Part shown: in pieces, positions 1 through 10,822 of the stretch | Layout of the letters: each line of letters starts with the position of its first letter | How positions within the stretch are numbered: position 1 is the stretch's first letter | NCBI GenBank assembly: GCA_943788165.1 | Contig: CALSPF010000002.1 | Span: 572,909 to 636,908, forward strand | Direction: 5' to 3' | Source: an uncultured Flavobacteriaceae bacterium | GTDB lineage: Bacteria; Bacteroidota; Bacteroidia; Flavobacteriales; Flavobacteriaceae | Length of the DNA: 64,000 bases | Notes under the pieces: model-generated | What the model saw: only the letters and a program-made list of their open reading frames with translations | Told to the model about the DNA's origin: nothing | Databases searched by the model: none | Translations under genes and position numbers: made by a program

Positions 1-278
1 CGTGGTAAAACACCTGTTTGATAGGATCGTACTAATTCCCTGTTTTTTAACGCATTGTTTTCTTCAACCAAGCGTTTGTTTTCATCTGCCAAATCAAAAT
101 AGGAGTTGAGTTGACGAAAAGGTTGGTGAATGAAGCCCGAAATAACTAAACTAGACTTGGCTATTTGACTATTGTGGTAACTGCTTTGTGTTCCTGAGAT
201 AAATAGCCCAAGATTGAACAAAAATAGGAAGAGCAAAAAGTTCTTGTAGCGAATAATAGCATTTAAGACCCATTGCAT
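1..278 (-). CDS. mreC: MreC, rod shape-determining protein (partial, N-terminus only)
   Basis: This is the N-terminal 92 residues of a protein that runs off the left edge of the window. It begins MQWVLNAIIRYKNF, followed by one hydrophobic helix (about residues 13-30) and then a helical stretch rich in Glu, Asn and Lys (about 60-80). That is the MreC layout of an inner-membrane anchor followed by a periplasmic coiled coil. It starts 7 bases after the mreB stop on the same strand, as in the usual mreBC operon. MreC is known to link the MreB filament to the cell wall elongation machinery. The identification rests on this N-terminal architecture and on the neighbour, because the diagnostic beta domains lie outside the window. 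Confidence 0.85.
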   Translation of the reverse strand, partial: MQWVLNAIIRYKNFLLFLFLFNLGLFISGTQSSYHNSQIAKSSLVISGFIHQPFRQLNSYFDLADENKRLVEENNALKNRELVRSYQTGVLP

Positions 279-285
279 TGTTTAC

Positions 286-1314
286 TTATTTTAATAAGAT
301 CGTTTTGTAGCGATCAATGTTTTTAAGGGCAATTCCAGTACCGCGAACAACCGCCTGTAAAGGATCTTCTGCAATGTAAACCGGTAGATCTGTTTTTAAG
401 GATATACGTTTGTCTAAACCACGGAGCATAGAACCTCCACCGGCCAGATAAATTCCTGTATTGTAGATGTCCGCCGCTAATTCTGGTGGTGTTTGCGACA
501 AAGCTTCCATGATGGCGTCTTCTATGCGTAAAATCGATTTATCCAAGGCACGTGCAACTTCCCGATGGGAAACCATTGCCTGCTTTGGTTTTCCTGTTAA
601 AAGATCTCTTCCTTGAACAGACATTTCGTCTGGGGGAGTTTCTAGGTCTTCTAGAGCAGCACCAATATTAATTTTAATTTTTTCTGCGGTACGTTCCCCT
701 ACATAAAGGTTGTGTTGTCGACGCATATAATAAACGATATCATTGGTAAACACGTCTCCTGCAATTTTGACAGATTTGTCACACACAATTCCCGATAGAG
801 CAATAACAGCAATTTCAGTGGTTCCTCCACCTATATCGACAATCATATTCCCTTTGGGTTGCTTTATGTCAATACCAATTCCTATTGCTGCTGCCATAGG
901 TTCGTGTATTAAGTAAACTTCTTTTCCGTTTACACGTTCAGCCGATTCACGCACTGCGCGCATTTCTACTTCTGTGATTCCCGAGGGAATACAAATCACC
1001 ATTCTCAATGAGGGAGTGATCATTCTTTTTTTTAGGGTAGGTACACTTTTGATCAGCATACTGATCATTTGTTCAGAAGCATTAAAATCGGCAATTACAC
1101 CATCTTTTAACGGACGAATGGTTTTGATGTTTTCATGAGTTTTACCTTGCATCATACTGGCTTCATGGCCAATGGCAATTACCTTATTGGTGGTTCGATC
1201 TATGGCAACAATGGAAGGGCTGTCCACAACAATTTTATCTTTGTGGATAATCAAGGTGTTTGCTGTTCCTAAATCAATCGCAATTTCTTCCGTTAAAAAA
1301 TCAAAAAATCCCAT
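286..1314 (-). CDS. mreB: MreB, actin-like cell shape protein
   Basis: This 342-residue protein has the actin/Hsp70-type ATPase fold of MreB. Visible motifs are the phosphate-1 loop IAIDLGTANTLI near residue 12, the phosphate-2 loop VDIGGGTTEIA near residue 160, and the adenosine motif LAGGGSMLRG near residue 290. MreB forms membrane-bound filaments that direct lateral peptidoglycan synthesis. The length is normal and the frame is intact. The mreC start lies 7 bases downstream, so the two are one operon. The upstream gene purH is 43 bases away on the same strand and may be co-transcribed. Confidence 0.96.
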   Translation of the reverse strand: MGFFDFLTEEIAIDLGTANTLIIHKDKIVVDSPSIVAIDRTTNKVIAIGHEASMMQGKTHENIKTIRPLKDGVIADFNASEQMISMLIKSVPTLKKRMITPSLRMVICIPSGITEVEMRAVRESAERVNGKEVYLIHEPMAAAIGIGIDIKQPKGNMIVDIGGGTTEIAVIALSGIVCDKSVKIAGDVFTNDIVYYMRRQHNLYVGERTAEKIKINIGAALEDLETPPDEMSVQGRDLLTGKPKQAMVSHREVARALDKSILRIEDAIMEALSQTPPELAADIYNTGIYLAGGGSMLRGLDKRISLKTDLPVYIAEDPLQAVVRGTGIALKNIDRYKTILLK

Positions 1315-1357
1315 GCGGCGCCTGTGTGTTTAATGCTGATTCTCAAAGTTAGTAAAA

Positions 1358-2893
1358 TTAATGCTTAAAATGACGTATTCCTGTGAATACCATTGACATA
1401 TTTTGAGCATTACAATAATCAATCGACAATTGATCTTTTATCGATCCACCTGGTTGAATGACCGACATTACACCAGCATTTTTAGCAATCTCGACACAGT
1501 CAGGGAAGGGGAAAAAAGCATCACTTGCCATAACAGCATTGGTTAGGTCGAACCCGAAATTTTGTGCTTTGTTAATGGCTTGTTGTAGCGCATCTACTCG
1601 AGAGGTTTGTCCCGTCCCAGAAGCAAGTAATTGACCGTTTTTAACCAAGACAATCGTGTTAGACTTGGTGTGTTTGCAAATTTTAGACGCAAATAATAAA
1701 TCTTCAATTTCTGATTCATTGGGGGCTTTATCTGTTGCAGTAGTTAGAATGTCTTTGGAATCGGTAACATTATCGCGATCTTGAACCAAATATCCATTCA
1801 GGCAAGTGCGAATTGTTTTTCCTTTTAGTTTTGTAGATTTTTGTGTTAAAAGAATGCGGTTTTTTTTGCTGGTCAAAACAGCCAAAGCCTCCTGGGCAAA
1901 AGAAGGTGCAATCACCACTTCACAAAAGAGATCATTGATTTTCTCAGCAGTGGCAAGGTCAATTTCTTTGTTGGTAATCAATACTCCACCGAAAGCAGAA
2001 ACAGGGTCTCCTGCCAAGGCATCTTCATAGGCATTCACAAGATTGTTGCGTGTTGCAAATCCACAAGCATTGTTGTGTTTTAAGATGGCAAAGGTGGGCT
2101 GTCCATCATAAAACTCAAGCATAAGATTCACGGCTGCATCAATGTCCAGTAGGTTGTTGTAAGACACTTCCTTCCCGTGTATTTGTTCCAAAAGATCTCC
2201 CAGTGGTCCGTAAAAGGTTCCTTCTTGATGTGGGTTTTCGCCATAGCGCAAGGATTTTGCTTCCTGCTGACTTATTTTTAATGCACTGGAGGCTTGAGTG
2301 TCATTATTGAAATAGTTGAAAATAGCAGCATCATAATGCGAAGAAACTTGAAAAGCTTTTGTGGCAAAACGCTTTCTGTCTTCTCTTGAAGGAGCACCAT
2401 TGGACGCAATGAGTAAATCCAATACTTCTTGGTAATCATTCTTGTCGGACACACAAAGTACGTCAGCAAAGTTTTTGGCAGCAGCACGAATTAAGGAAAT
2501 TCCACCGATGTCAATTTTTTCAATAATATCTTGTTCTGAAGCTCCAGAGGCCACAGTGTTTTCAAAAGGATATAAGTCAACAATGACCAAGTCCAGTTGT
2601 GGGATTTCATATTGTTTGAGCTCTTGTTGGTCAGAGGCAACATTTTGACGGTTTAAAATCCCACCAAAAACTTTTGGGTGTAAAGTTTTTACACGTCCAC
2701 CTAAAATAGAAGGGTAGGAAGTAATGTCTTCAACGGCAACGACTTCAATTCCCATATCGCGAATAAACTTTTCGGTACCTCCTGTTGAATACAAAGTAAC
2801 TCCTTGTTTGTTCAGTTCTTGAATGATGGGGGCCAAACCTTCTTTGTCAAAAACAGAAATAAGGGCTGAAGTGATTATGTGCGTTGAATTCAT
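1358..2893 (-). CDS. purH: PurH, bifunctional AICAR transformylase / IMP cyclohydrolase
   Basis: This enzyme catalyses the last two steps of de novo purine synthesis, AICAR to FAICAR and then to IMP. The N-terminal MGS-like cyclohydrolase domain (about residues 1-145) contains ALISVFDKEGL and LYSTGGTEKF. The rest is the AICARFT domain, with KHNNACGFA near residue 270 and ASDAFFPFPDCVEIA near residue 455. I chose the ATG at 2893, giving 511 residues, because it opens directly into the conserved cyclohydrolase strand. A longer reading from 2932 would add 13 residues that do not look conserved and would overlap the gene upstream. The GAF-domain gene ends 10 bases before this start. Confidence 0.96.
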   Translation of the reverse strand: MNSTHIITSALISVFDKEGLAPIIQELNKQGVTLYSTGGTEKFIRDMGIEVVAVEDITSYPSILGGRVKTLHPKVFGGILNRQNVASDQQELKQYEIPQLDLVIVDLYPFENTVASGASEQDIIEKIDIGGISLIRAAAKNFADVLCVSDKNDYQEVLDLLIASNGAPSREDRKRFATKAFQVSSHYDAAIFNYFNNDTQASSALKISQQEAKSLRYGENPHQEGTFYGPLGDLLEQIHGKEVSYNNLLDIDAAVNLMLEFYDGQPTFAILKHNNACGFATRNNLVNAYEDALAGDPVSAFGGVLITNKEIDLATAEKINDLFCEVVIAPSFAQEALAVLTSKKNRILLTQKSTKLKGKTIRTCLNGYLVQDRDNVTDSKDILTTATDKAPNESEIEDLLFASKICKHTKSNTIVLVKNGQLLASGTGQTSRVDALQQAINKAQNFGFDLTNAVMASDAFFPFPDCVEIAKNAGVMSVIQPGGSIKDQLSIDYCNAQNMSMVFTGIRHFKH

Positions 2894-2903
2894 AAATAAT
2901 AGA

Positions 2904-3365
2904 TTAAAATAAAAGGTCGGCAATTGCCGCATTGAGTTGTTCTAAAAAATGGGCATCTTCCTCAGAAAATGCATTGATGACGTTTGAGTCAATATCGATT
3001 TGACCAACGTTCTTGTCATTGACAAACAGTGGAATGACAATTTCTGACTTGACGTGTATGTCGCAAGCAATGTAGCTGTCTTGAGCAGAGACATCGTCTA
3101 CCACAAAATTCTCGTTTGAAATGGCTACTTGGCCACAAATTCCTTTGCCAAAAGGAATAACCGTATGGTCTGAAGGAATTCCAGCAAATGCCTTTAGATG
3201 AAGTGTTTTTTCTGCATCATTGGCAAAGTAAAACCCCACCCAATCGTAGTGATTTATGGTCGTTTGCAACAAAAGACAAATTTTTGTCAGTGTTGAGTCC
3301 TTGTCCGAAGTTGCGTTTGAAAGCAGTGCTTTGGCTTCTTGTAGAAGAAGGGAATAATTGGTCAC
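2904..3365 (-). CDS. GAF domain protein, free methionine-(R)-sulfoxide reductase-like
   Basis: This is a 153-residue single GAF domain protein. It resembles fRMsr (MsrC), which reduces free methionine-R-sulfoxide in the cytoplasm. The family segments GKGICGQVA, VDDV and YIACDIHVKSEIVIPL are present, so the Cys equivalents of E. coli C94 and C118 are kept. The third family cysteine, in the segment IAC about ten residues before GKGICG, is replaced: the stretch reads GIPSDHTVIPFGKG with no Cys. Catalysis with two cysteines may still be possible, or the protein may be a GAF sensor. It is 10 bases upstream of purH and probably heads that transcript. Confidence 0.75.
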   Translation of the reverse strand: MTNYSLLLQEAKALLSNATSDKDSTLTKICLLLQTTINHYDWVGFYFANDAEKTLHLKAFAGIPSDHTVIPFGKGICGQVAISNENFVVDDVSAQDSYIACDIHVKSEIVIPLFVNDKNVGQIDIDSNVINAFSEEDAHFLEQLNAAIADLLF

Positions 3366-3378
3366 GTTGATTTTTTTT

Positions 3379-3386
3379 CAAAAATA
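3379..3386 (-). promoter_or_regulatory. Bacteroidota-type -7 element upstream of the GAF-purH operon
   Basis: Read on the minus strand this is TATTTTTG, a perfect match to the Bacteroidota -7 consensus TAnnTTTG, 13 bases before the GAF gene start. No clear TTTG -33 element is visible at the expected spacing, so the call rests on the -7 box and its position. Confidence 0.4.
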
Positions 3387-3519
3387 GGAAAAACAGCTAC
3401 TAAAAACCGTTTTTTAAGGGAATAAATTAACGCTTAATTCTTAAGATTTCCCGCTGATTTTGAATCAATTGTGGCACGCTTATGGTAATTAATATTTTTG
3501 TATCTTTATATTGAATATT

Positions 3520-3927
3520 ATGACGATGAAGCAGTTGCGTATTTTGATCTTATTACTCTTCTTTTTACACAGTAAAGTAGGATTGGCTTTTAATGTGCAT
3601 TATTGTGGAAAGCACATTGCCGAAATCTCTTGGGCGTTCGATGCCAAAGGCTGTGGGATGGAGCAAACAGATTTGCCGCTCAGTACTGCCGATCAATTAA
3701 GCCAGAAAAGTTGTTGTGATAATGATGTGGTGATTGCCCAAAACGATGCCGATCAAACCAAGGTTGAAGGACAAAAAGCACTACTTTATGCTAGAACCAA
3801 TCAACGGAGTTTATTTGAAAAGCAGGTCGAAATCATTGCTTTCACCCCCTCGATAAATAACTCTACCTATCCTCCTCCCAAAAGGACACAGTATAAAATC
3901 AATTGTGCCTTCATTTTTTACGCTTAA
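3520..3927 (+). CDS. HYC_CC_PP family small secreted protein
   Basis: This protein of about 135 residues has an N-terminal signal peptide (hydrophobic run ILILLLFFLHSKVGLAF). It also has the three signatures that name the HYC_CC_PP family of Bacteroidota: VHYCG just after the signal, KSCCDN in the middle and YPPPKR near the C-terminus. The biochemical role is unknown. These proteins commonly sit beside a TonB receptor and a heavy-metal-associated protein, exactly as here, which suggests a part in metal (probably copper) handling at the outer membrane. I placed the start at the ATG at 3520; an in-frame TTG at 3511 and an ATG at 3526 are alternatives. Confidence 0.8.
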   Translation: MTMKQLRILILLLFFLHSKVGLAFNVHYCGKHIAEISWAFDAKGCGMEQTDLPLSTADQLSQKSCCDNDVVIAQNDADQTKVEGQKALLYARTNQRSLFEKQVEIIAFTPSINNSTYPPPKRTQYKINCAFIFYA

Positions 3928-3992
3928 AACAACAGTTTCTTTGAATTCAAAAAGGTAATAAACTGTTCTATAAATGTTTTAACGAAAAAAAA

Positions 3993-6237
3993 ATGAAAAC
4001 AATACTCACATTTACACTTCTTCTTTTCACCCTTCCTGTGCTTGCGCAAGAGTTGGTAGAAGGTCAACTACTGTTTCAAGAAAACAATGAAACCTATCCC
4101 TTAGAAGGGGTCAATATATATTGGTTGAATACGTCCAAGGGGACGGTGTCTGATCAAGAGGGAAAATTTGCGCTAGCTCGGGAAACTACCACGAATCAGT
4201 TGATTCTTCAGTACCTTGGTTTTAGCACAGATACACTAACTGTGGTAGCTGGTAAAAAAATCATTCACTTCATGAAAGAAGACACAGGCGAAAGCTTGGA
4301 TGAGGTTGAATTGACCCAACGACGAAAAGCCATTCAAAAATCTTATTTCGAAGCCCAAAATGTGATGCAAGTCAGTAGCGCAGAATTATTAAAAGCCGCC
4401 TGCTGTAATCTATCAGAGAGCTTTGAAACCAACCCCTCCATTGATGTTAGCTTTTCAGACGCGTTAACAGGGACCAAGCAAATCCGAATGCTGGGTTTAT
4501 CTAGTCCTTATTTGCTGATTACAGAAGAGAATATTCCTTCGGTGCGCGGGGCTTCCCAAATCTATGGTCTCACCTACACCCCAGGCACATGGATAGAAAG
4601 CATTCAAATTACAAAGGGAGCAGGTTCGGTAACCAATGGTTTCGAGAGTATCGCAGGGCAAATAAATACCGAATTGCAAAAACCTTTTTCCGACGCTCCA
4701 TTGTTTGTGAATTTATTTACCTCCATCAATGGAAGACAAGAAGCCAATGTGCATGTAAATACCATACTTTCCGATAAATGGAGCACAGGTTTTTATCTGC
4801 ATGGAAATCAACGTAACCTTTCAACCGATAGAAATACAGATGGTTTTTTAGACTTACCTCTTGCCAATCAAGTAAATCTTTTTAATCGTTGGCAATACAC
4901 CAATGCTGAAAAAGGTTGGGTGAGTTTTGCGAGTTTTAGTTTTTTAGATGATCAAAAACAAACGGGGTCAATTGATTTTAACCCCTCAACAGACAGAGGA
5001 TTGACAAACGAGTGGGGCAGTCAAATCGACACGCAAGCGCTTCGATGCTTCTCTTAAAAGTAGGCTATGTTTTTCCGTCTGTTTACCGTACCAGAGTTTT
5101 GGCTTTCAAGCGGCCTTTAATTCCCACGATCAAAACGCGTACTACGGTCTTCAGCGTCAATACGACATTAAGCACGAGAGTTTTTTCGGGAACCTACTCT
5201 TCAATTCTATTCTGGGGAACACCAAAAACAAATTCAAGACAGGAATAAACATGTCGCTTGGGATCGCTATGAAGAAGTGGTCGACGGTGGCTTGTATCAA
5301 CGGACCGATCAGGTGGTTGGCGCTTTCTTTGAATACACCTACGACAGCCTAGAGAAATGGAATATTGTTGCCGGAATTCGCGTTGATCGGCACAACAATT
5401 TGGGCACCTTTTTAACTCCTCGATTTCATGCGCGCTATACCCCGTGGGAGCGCTCCGCCCTCCGTTTTTCCTTTGGTCAGGGACGAAAAGCAGCCAATAT
5501 TTTTGCTGAAAACCAGACCTTGTTTGCCACCAACAGAGCCATTCAAGTACAATCCAACGGGGGGAGTATCTATGGTTTACGACCCGAAAAAGCCTGGAAC
5601 TATGGCCTTAGTTTTCGTCAAGGCTATACCTTGTTCAATAAGCAGGGAGACCTATTACCCTTGACTACTATAGAACGCAATTCCAAGATCAGGTCGTTGT
5701 CGATTGGGAAACAGCCCGCTATATTCGCTTCTATAACCTAGACGGGAAGAGCCATGCAAACAGCTTTCAACTAGAGAGTGGACTATGCCCCGTTTAAAAA
5801 CACTTCTTTTCGTTTGGCCTATAAAAACTATCAAGTTAAAACGGACTACTTGGATGGTTTGAAGCAAAAGCCTTTGCAGCCAGAACAACGCTTTTTTGCC
5901 AACGGTGAATACAATAATGTCTACTCCAGCGGGCAATGGATGGCGCGCCGATTTGACCTATCATTTTGTGGGTGAACAGCGTTTGCCCACCAATGCTAGA
6001 GATGGAGTAAATTTTAATTCCAATGCCTATGGGTTATGGAATACACAAATTACCCGTGTTTTTTCTCCCCGCTTTGAAGTATATTTGGGAAGTGAAAACC
6101 TTACCAATAAAAAACAAATCAATCCGGTGATTAACGTAGACCAACCCTTTGGCAGGGATTTTGACGCCAGTTTAGTCTATGCGCCTATTTTTGGGCGAAT
6201 GGTTTATGCGGGATTGCGTTATAACTTAAAAAAATAA
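3993..6237 (+). pseudogene. TonB-dependent receptor broken by several frameshifts
   Basis: Pieced together, this is a normal-sized receptor of about 745 residues. It has a signal peptide, a CarboxypepD_reg-like domain (VEGQLLFQENNETYPLEGVN), a plug domain (LGLSSPYLLITEENIPSVRG) and a C-terminal barrel ending LVYAPIFGRMVYAGLRYNL. The reading frame shifts near 5037, 5060, 5075-5090 and 5255, again near 5655, near 5775 and near 5940. Homologous peptide continues in the new frame each time: one frame carries YQSFGFQAAF, and a later one carries DYYRTQFQDQVVVDWETARY. The clean collinear remains, together with frameshifts in neighbouring essential genes, favour sequence error over decay. The flanking HYC_CC_PP and HMA proteins suggest a metal, probably copper, substrate. 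Confidence 0.8.
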
Positions 6238-6239
6238 AT

Positions 6240-6584
6240 ATGAAAAAGATAATAGTACTCTTATTTGCTTTAGCTCCATTTGTGTTATTGGCGCAGAAAA
6301 AAGATCTTCAAAAAACAACTTTTGAGGTAGATGGAGTGTGTGGAATGTGCAAAGCGCGGATTGAAAAAACCGCTTATGGACTCAAAGGTGTGAAAACCGC
6401 TTCATGGGATATTCCTTCGCATCAGTTTCAAGTTTTATTCGATGCAAATAAAGTTAGTATTGAAGATATACATACGGCCATCGGTAATGCTGGTCACGAT
6501 ACTCCCTTGGCCACTGCGCCAGATGAGGTGTATGAAAACCTCCCTATGTGTTGTTTGTATGAACGTAAAAAGAAAGTAGAATAA
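6240..6584 (+). CDS. Secreted heavy-metal-associated (HMA) domain protein
   Basis: This is a 114-residue protein with a signal peptide (MKKIIVLLFALAPFVLLAQ) and one HMA fold. The metal-binding loop GVCGMCKARIEKTA carries the CxxC pair near residues 34-37, and a second CC pair lies at PMCCLYERK near the C-terminus. HMA domains bind Cu(I), Zn(II) or similar soft metals; a periplasmic copy would act as a metal chaperone. It starts 2 bases after the TonB receptor stop and is probably its last operon partner. The following hairpin at 6583-6614 closes the operon. Confidence 0.85.
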   Translation: MKKIIVLLFALAPFVLLAQKKDLQKTTFEVDGVCGMCKARIEKTAYGLKGVKTASWDIPSHQFQVLFDANKVSIEDIHTAIGNAGHDTPLATAPDEVYENLPMCCLYERKKKVE

Positions 6585-6614
6585 AAAAAGCGACCCACTC
6601 GGGTCGCTTTTTTT
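6583..6614. terminator. Rho-independent terminator, bidirectional
   Basis: The stem is an A-run plus GCGACCC (to 6596), the loop is ACTC, and the 3' arm is GGGTCGC plus a T-run (6601-6614). It lies between convergent genes, the plus-strand metal module and the minus-strand membrane protein at 6629, and can serve both. Confidence 0.85.
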
Positions 6615-6628
6615 ATGCATTAGATAAA

Positions 6629-7005
6629 CTAGGAGGTTTTGCCTATCACGAAGGCAGTTGCTCCTGCAAGCGCAGCGGTCATTAGGCCGCCAATAACGAT
6701 TTCTTTAAGAAAAGGGATGAAATCAAATGATCCGCTTCCACTTATCATAAAGAAATGATAGCTCATCGCATAAAGTACCCCAAGAATTAGTCCGGCATTA
6801 AAGCCAGTGCTAAAGATGGAAATATTCGTCCAGCGCGTAAAAATTACAGCAAAAATAAAATCATAAAACAAGCAACCTAAGAAAATAAAGAGAGGGCTTT
6901 CTTCTCCTTTTCCAAGTCTGGGAACAAAACTTCGTAAACTAACCATCCTAATAAGTAATATACGATGGTTCCAACAACTCCTGAATAAAGTAAACTTTTG
7001 TTCAA
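6629..7005 (-). CDS. Small membrane protein of Bacteroidota, one apparent frameshift
   Basis: The protein has about 125 residues and three to four hydrophobic helices. The first part reads NKSLLYSGVVGTIVYYLLG and on to WLVYEVLFPDL. It then changes frame near 6915-6925 and continues GKGEESPLFIFLGCLFYDF and on through the remaining helices to GKTS. Neither half alone is a credible protein: the second would start in mid-helix. Only a TTG at 7005 fits as start in the first frame. The pattern LLGWLxYxxLFPD followed by a polar loop, IFLGCLFY and IFTRW looks like a family of uncharacterised inner-membrane proteins common in flavobacteria. The function is unknown. The break belongs to the cluster of indels in this region. 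Confidence 0.55.
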
Positions 7006-7052
7006 AATAATAAGATTTTTTTCAGGATAAATGTAGTAAACTTAATTTAAAT

Positions 7053-7085
7053 AAAAAAAACCGCTCGATGGAGCGGTTTTTTTTT
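7053..7085 (-). terminator. Rho-independent terminator downstream of groEL
   Basis: An A-run and CCGCTC (to 7066), loop GATG and GAGCGG with a T-run (7071-7085) form a strong hairpin. It lies 21 bases past the groEL stop on the minus strand. Flanking A and T runs make it usable in both directions. Confidence 0.85.
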
Positions 7086-7105
7086 ATCGTTTGAATTGAA
7101 GTGAT

Positions 7106-9038
<1,933 letters not shown>

Positions 9039-9103
9039 ATATAATTTTATTTTTAAATTTCAATTTCAGAAATTATGCCAAGCAAGTTGTTGGCAGTTTT
9101 TTA

Positions 9104-9140
9104 TAAAAAAAAATGCCAGCTTGTCAGGAAGCTGGCATTT
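9104..9140 (-). terminator. Rho-independent terminator downstream of secG
   Basis: A 12-base stem AAATGCCAGCTT (9111-9122), loop GTCAGG and AAGCTGGCATTT (9129-9140) is preceded on the plus strand by an A-run. The A-run is the T-run of a minus-strand terminator. It separates secG from groES. Confidence 0.85.
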
Positions 9141-9147
9141 GTATAAG

Positions 9148-9510
9148 TTAATACTTGTTTATTCTTCTACAGAAGGTCTCTGCAGGAATTTCAAGTACTT
9201 CTTCTGGAATTGTTTCAGGGATGGTTTGTTCAACACCACTGTCAATTAGTTTTGATTCAGTTTCAACTGTTCCTGTTCCGGTGTTGATTCCAAAGTTAGA
9301 CAAGAGAATCAAAGCCAGCAAAAGCGTAGCTAGAATCCATGTACTGCGGTCTAAGAAATCGGTTGTTTTTTGAACTCCTCCTAGTTGTTGTCCACCTCCA
9401 CCAAAAGAAGAAGATAATCCGCCTCCTTTAGGGTTTTGTACCATCACCACAAGGATGAGTAGAAAACAAACAATAAGAATCAATGTAATGAATATTGAAA
9501 AAGTGCTCAT
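9148..9510 (-). CDS. secG: SecG, preprotein translocase subunit
   Basis: This 120-residue membrane protein is a component of the SecYEG channel. The first helix FSIFITLILIVCFLLILVV is followed by the SecG signature MVQNPKGGGLSSSFGGGG and a second helix STWILATLLLALILLS. A Glu/Pro/Thr-rich tail follows, as usual in Bacteroidota. The last residues (TFCRRINKY) look out of place. One base out of frame the same DNA reads PSVEE and a stop at 9159, a more typical acidic end, so a one-base error near 9177 is possible. It lies 3 bases downstream of the preceding gene, in an operon with lptE. Confidence 0.92.
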   Translation of the reverse strand: MSTFSIFITLILIVCFLLILVVMVQNPKGGGLSSSFGGGGQQLGGVQKTTDFLDRSTWILATLLLALILLSNFGINTGTGTVETESKLIDSGVEQTIPETIPEEVLEIPAETFCRRINKY

Positions 9511-9513
9511 GAC

Positions 9514-10297
9514 TTAACTGTTTTGTTGTAATTGTTTAATTGTTTTGATTTGGTCTGCAAAGAAACCATTTTTTTCTGGATATTTCAAACTTAAAATTTG
9601 ATAGGCGTAGAGGGCTTTTTTATATTTCTTTTGCTGAAGATAAATTTTCGCCAGCGTTTCGGTCATAAACTCTTCTTTGTTGAATTCATTGAGGGCCGAT
9701 AAATCCACCTTGGGTTGATCTTGGCGTACGGGTGGTATTTTGGGTTTGTTTTCTAAAAAGGAATCGATCAACGATAATTTATCATCTAAACTAACCGCTT
9801 CTTTTTTGGGCTCAATTTTTCCTTTGGAAGAATAAATCACCCAGTCAGCATAGGTCATAGCAAGGGGTTCCTCCTTTTTAACTTTTTTCCGTTGGTTTCT
9901 TTTTTGGTGCTGCTTTTATTGAAGACTTTGGAACTACTTGTTTTACAGGCAAGGCTGCCTTTAGTTCAGTGGTTGAATCTGACCACGGGTAATTCGGCTG
10001 CTTTATCTTGTTGATCGCCTGCTTGAATTTCACTGCTTAGCATGTCTTTTGTCGGTATACGAAACGCTATTTTCCAGCCAATTATTCAAAAAAGCTCTCG
10101 ATGGACTCAGTACAGCTGTTTTGCGTAAAATCAGATTGTAATTGTATTGCTCTTGCTCTTTGAGCGTTTTTAAATAATGCGCATAGGCAGATTGAAAATA
10201 AGGGATAGCGGTAGGTGATCTTCTCAAAGACTTTTCGTTGCGCTTCATCTTTTGGGTCAAAAGTGCGCATTAGTTGGGTGTATTCTTGTGCTGTCAT
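9514..10297 (-). pseudogene. TPR-like protein between lptE and secG, several frameshifts
   Basis: The pieces suggest one protein of about 260 residues. It begins MTAQEYTQLMRTFDPKDEAQ, 2 bases after the corrected lptE stop. It continues in another frame (PYFQSAYAHYLKTLKEQEQY, then LSPSRAFLNNWLEN), then KDMLSSEIQAGDQQDKAAEL in a third. A Lys/Pro-rich linker follows, and it ends with MTYADWVIYSSKGKIEP and a TPR-like helix pair (MTETLAKIYLQQKKYKKALYAYQILSLKYP would be its core). Breaks lie near 10210, 10035, 9985 and 9890. Flavobacteria commonly carry a helical protein of this kind between lptE and secG; its role is not established. Intact neighbours and collinear homology suggest sequence errors rather than a dead gene. 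Confidence 0.55.
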
Positions 10298-10299
10298 TC

Positions 10300-10822
10300 C
10301 TACCATTTTGCCAATGTCTGCGTTAAAAATGTCTTGCGTTATGCGCTCAAATATTTCGCGGTTTGCAGCGTCTTTTACATCAAATAATTGCTGATTGGCA
10401 TCGAAATCATAAAAGAAAGAAAAGCGCTGTTCAAAGTTGTCTGCTGTCTTTTTGGTGTTGGTGTAGCGCAAATTAACCGTCATGGTTAGTCTGTTCTGAG
10501 CAGCAGTGTTGTTTGCTGTTGAGGTTGTGGGAGAAATACGGTATTCAGTAATCTCTCCTTCATAGACCAGATGCCCATTTGTACTCACCAAATTTAGATT
10601 GGTTTGATTTTGTATTAAATCTTGCAGCGCAATGGTGAATTCTTGGTCTAAACCTGGCTCTACCGTAGATCCTGGTTTGTTTCCGGCCTCGTTGTTGAAG
10701 TAGTTTACTTGGAAGGTGTCTGTGCCTGCAGGAATGGATGCTCCTGTGAAGGAGTAAATCCCACAGTTGTTAATGCTGCCACTTAGAACAACCAAAAGGA
10801 TAATATTATAAATCTTCTTCAT
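10300..10822 (-). CDS. lptE: LptE, LPS assembly lipoprotein (C-terminal frameshift corrected)
   Basis: LptE plugs the LptD barrel that inserts lipopolysaccharide in the outer membrane. The protein has a lipoprotein signal (MKKIYNIILLVVLSGSINNCG, Cys about residue 20), then the Bacteroidota LptE pattern YSFTGASIPAGTDTFQVNYF, TNLNLVSTNGHLVYEGEI and a final helix REIFERITQDIFNADIGK. As given, the frame runs on past this point into the next gene. One base fewer in an AAAA run near 10306 gives GKW and a TAG stop at 10300-10302, a 173-residue protein of normal size and ending. The start overlaps the end of the sigma-54 activator gene by 17 bases, so they are co-transcribed. Confidence 0.85.

Noticed and set aside
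9039-9103. Possible CIRCE/HrcA operator ahead of groES
   Set aside because: No TTAGCACTC-N9-GAGTGCTAA repeat is present.
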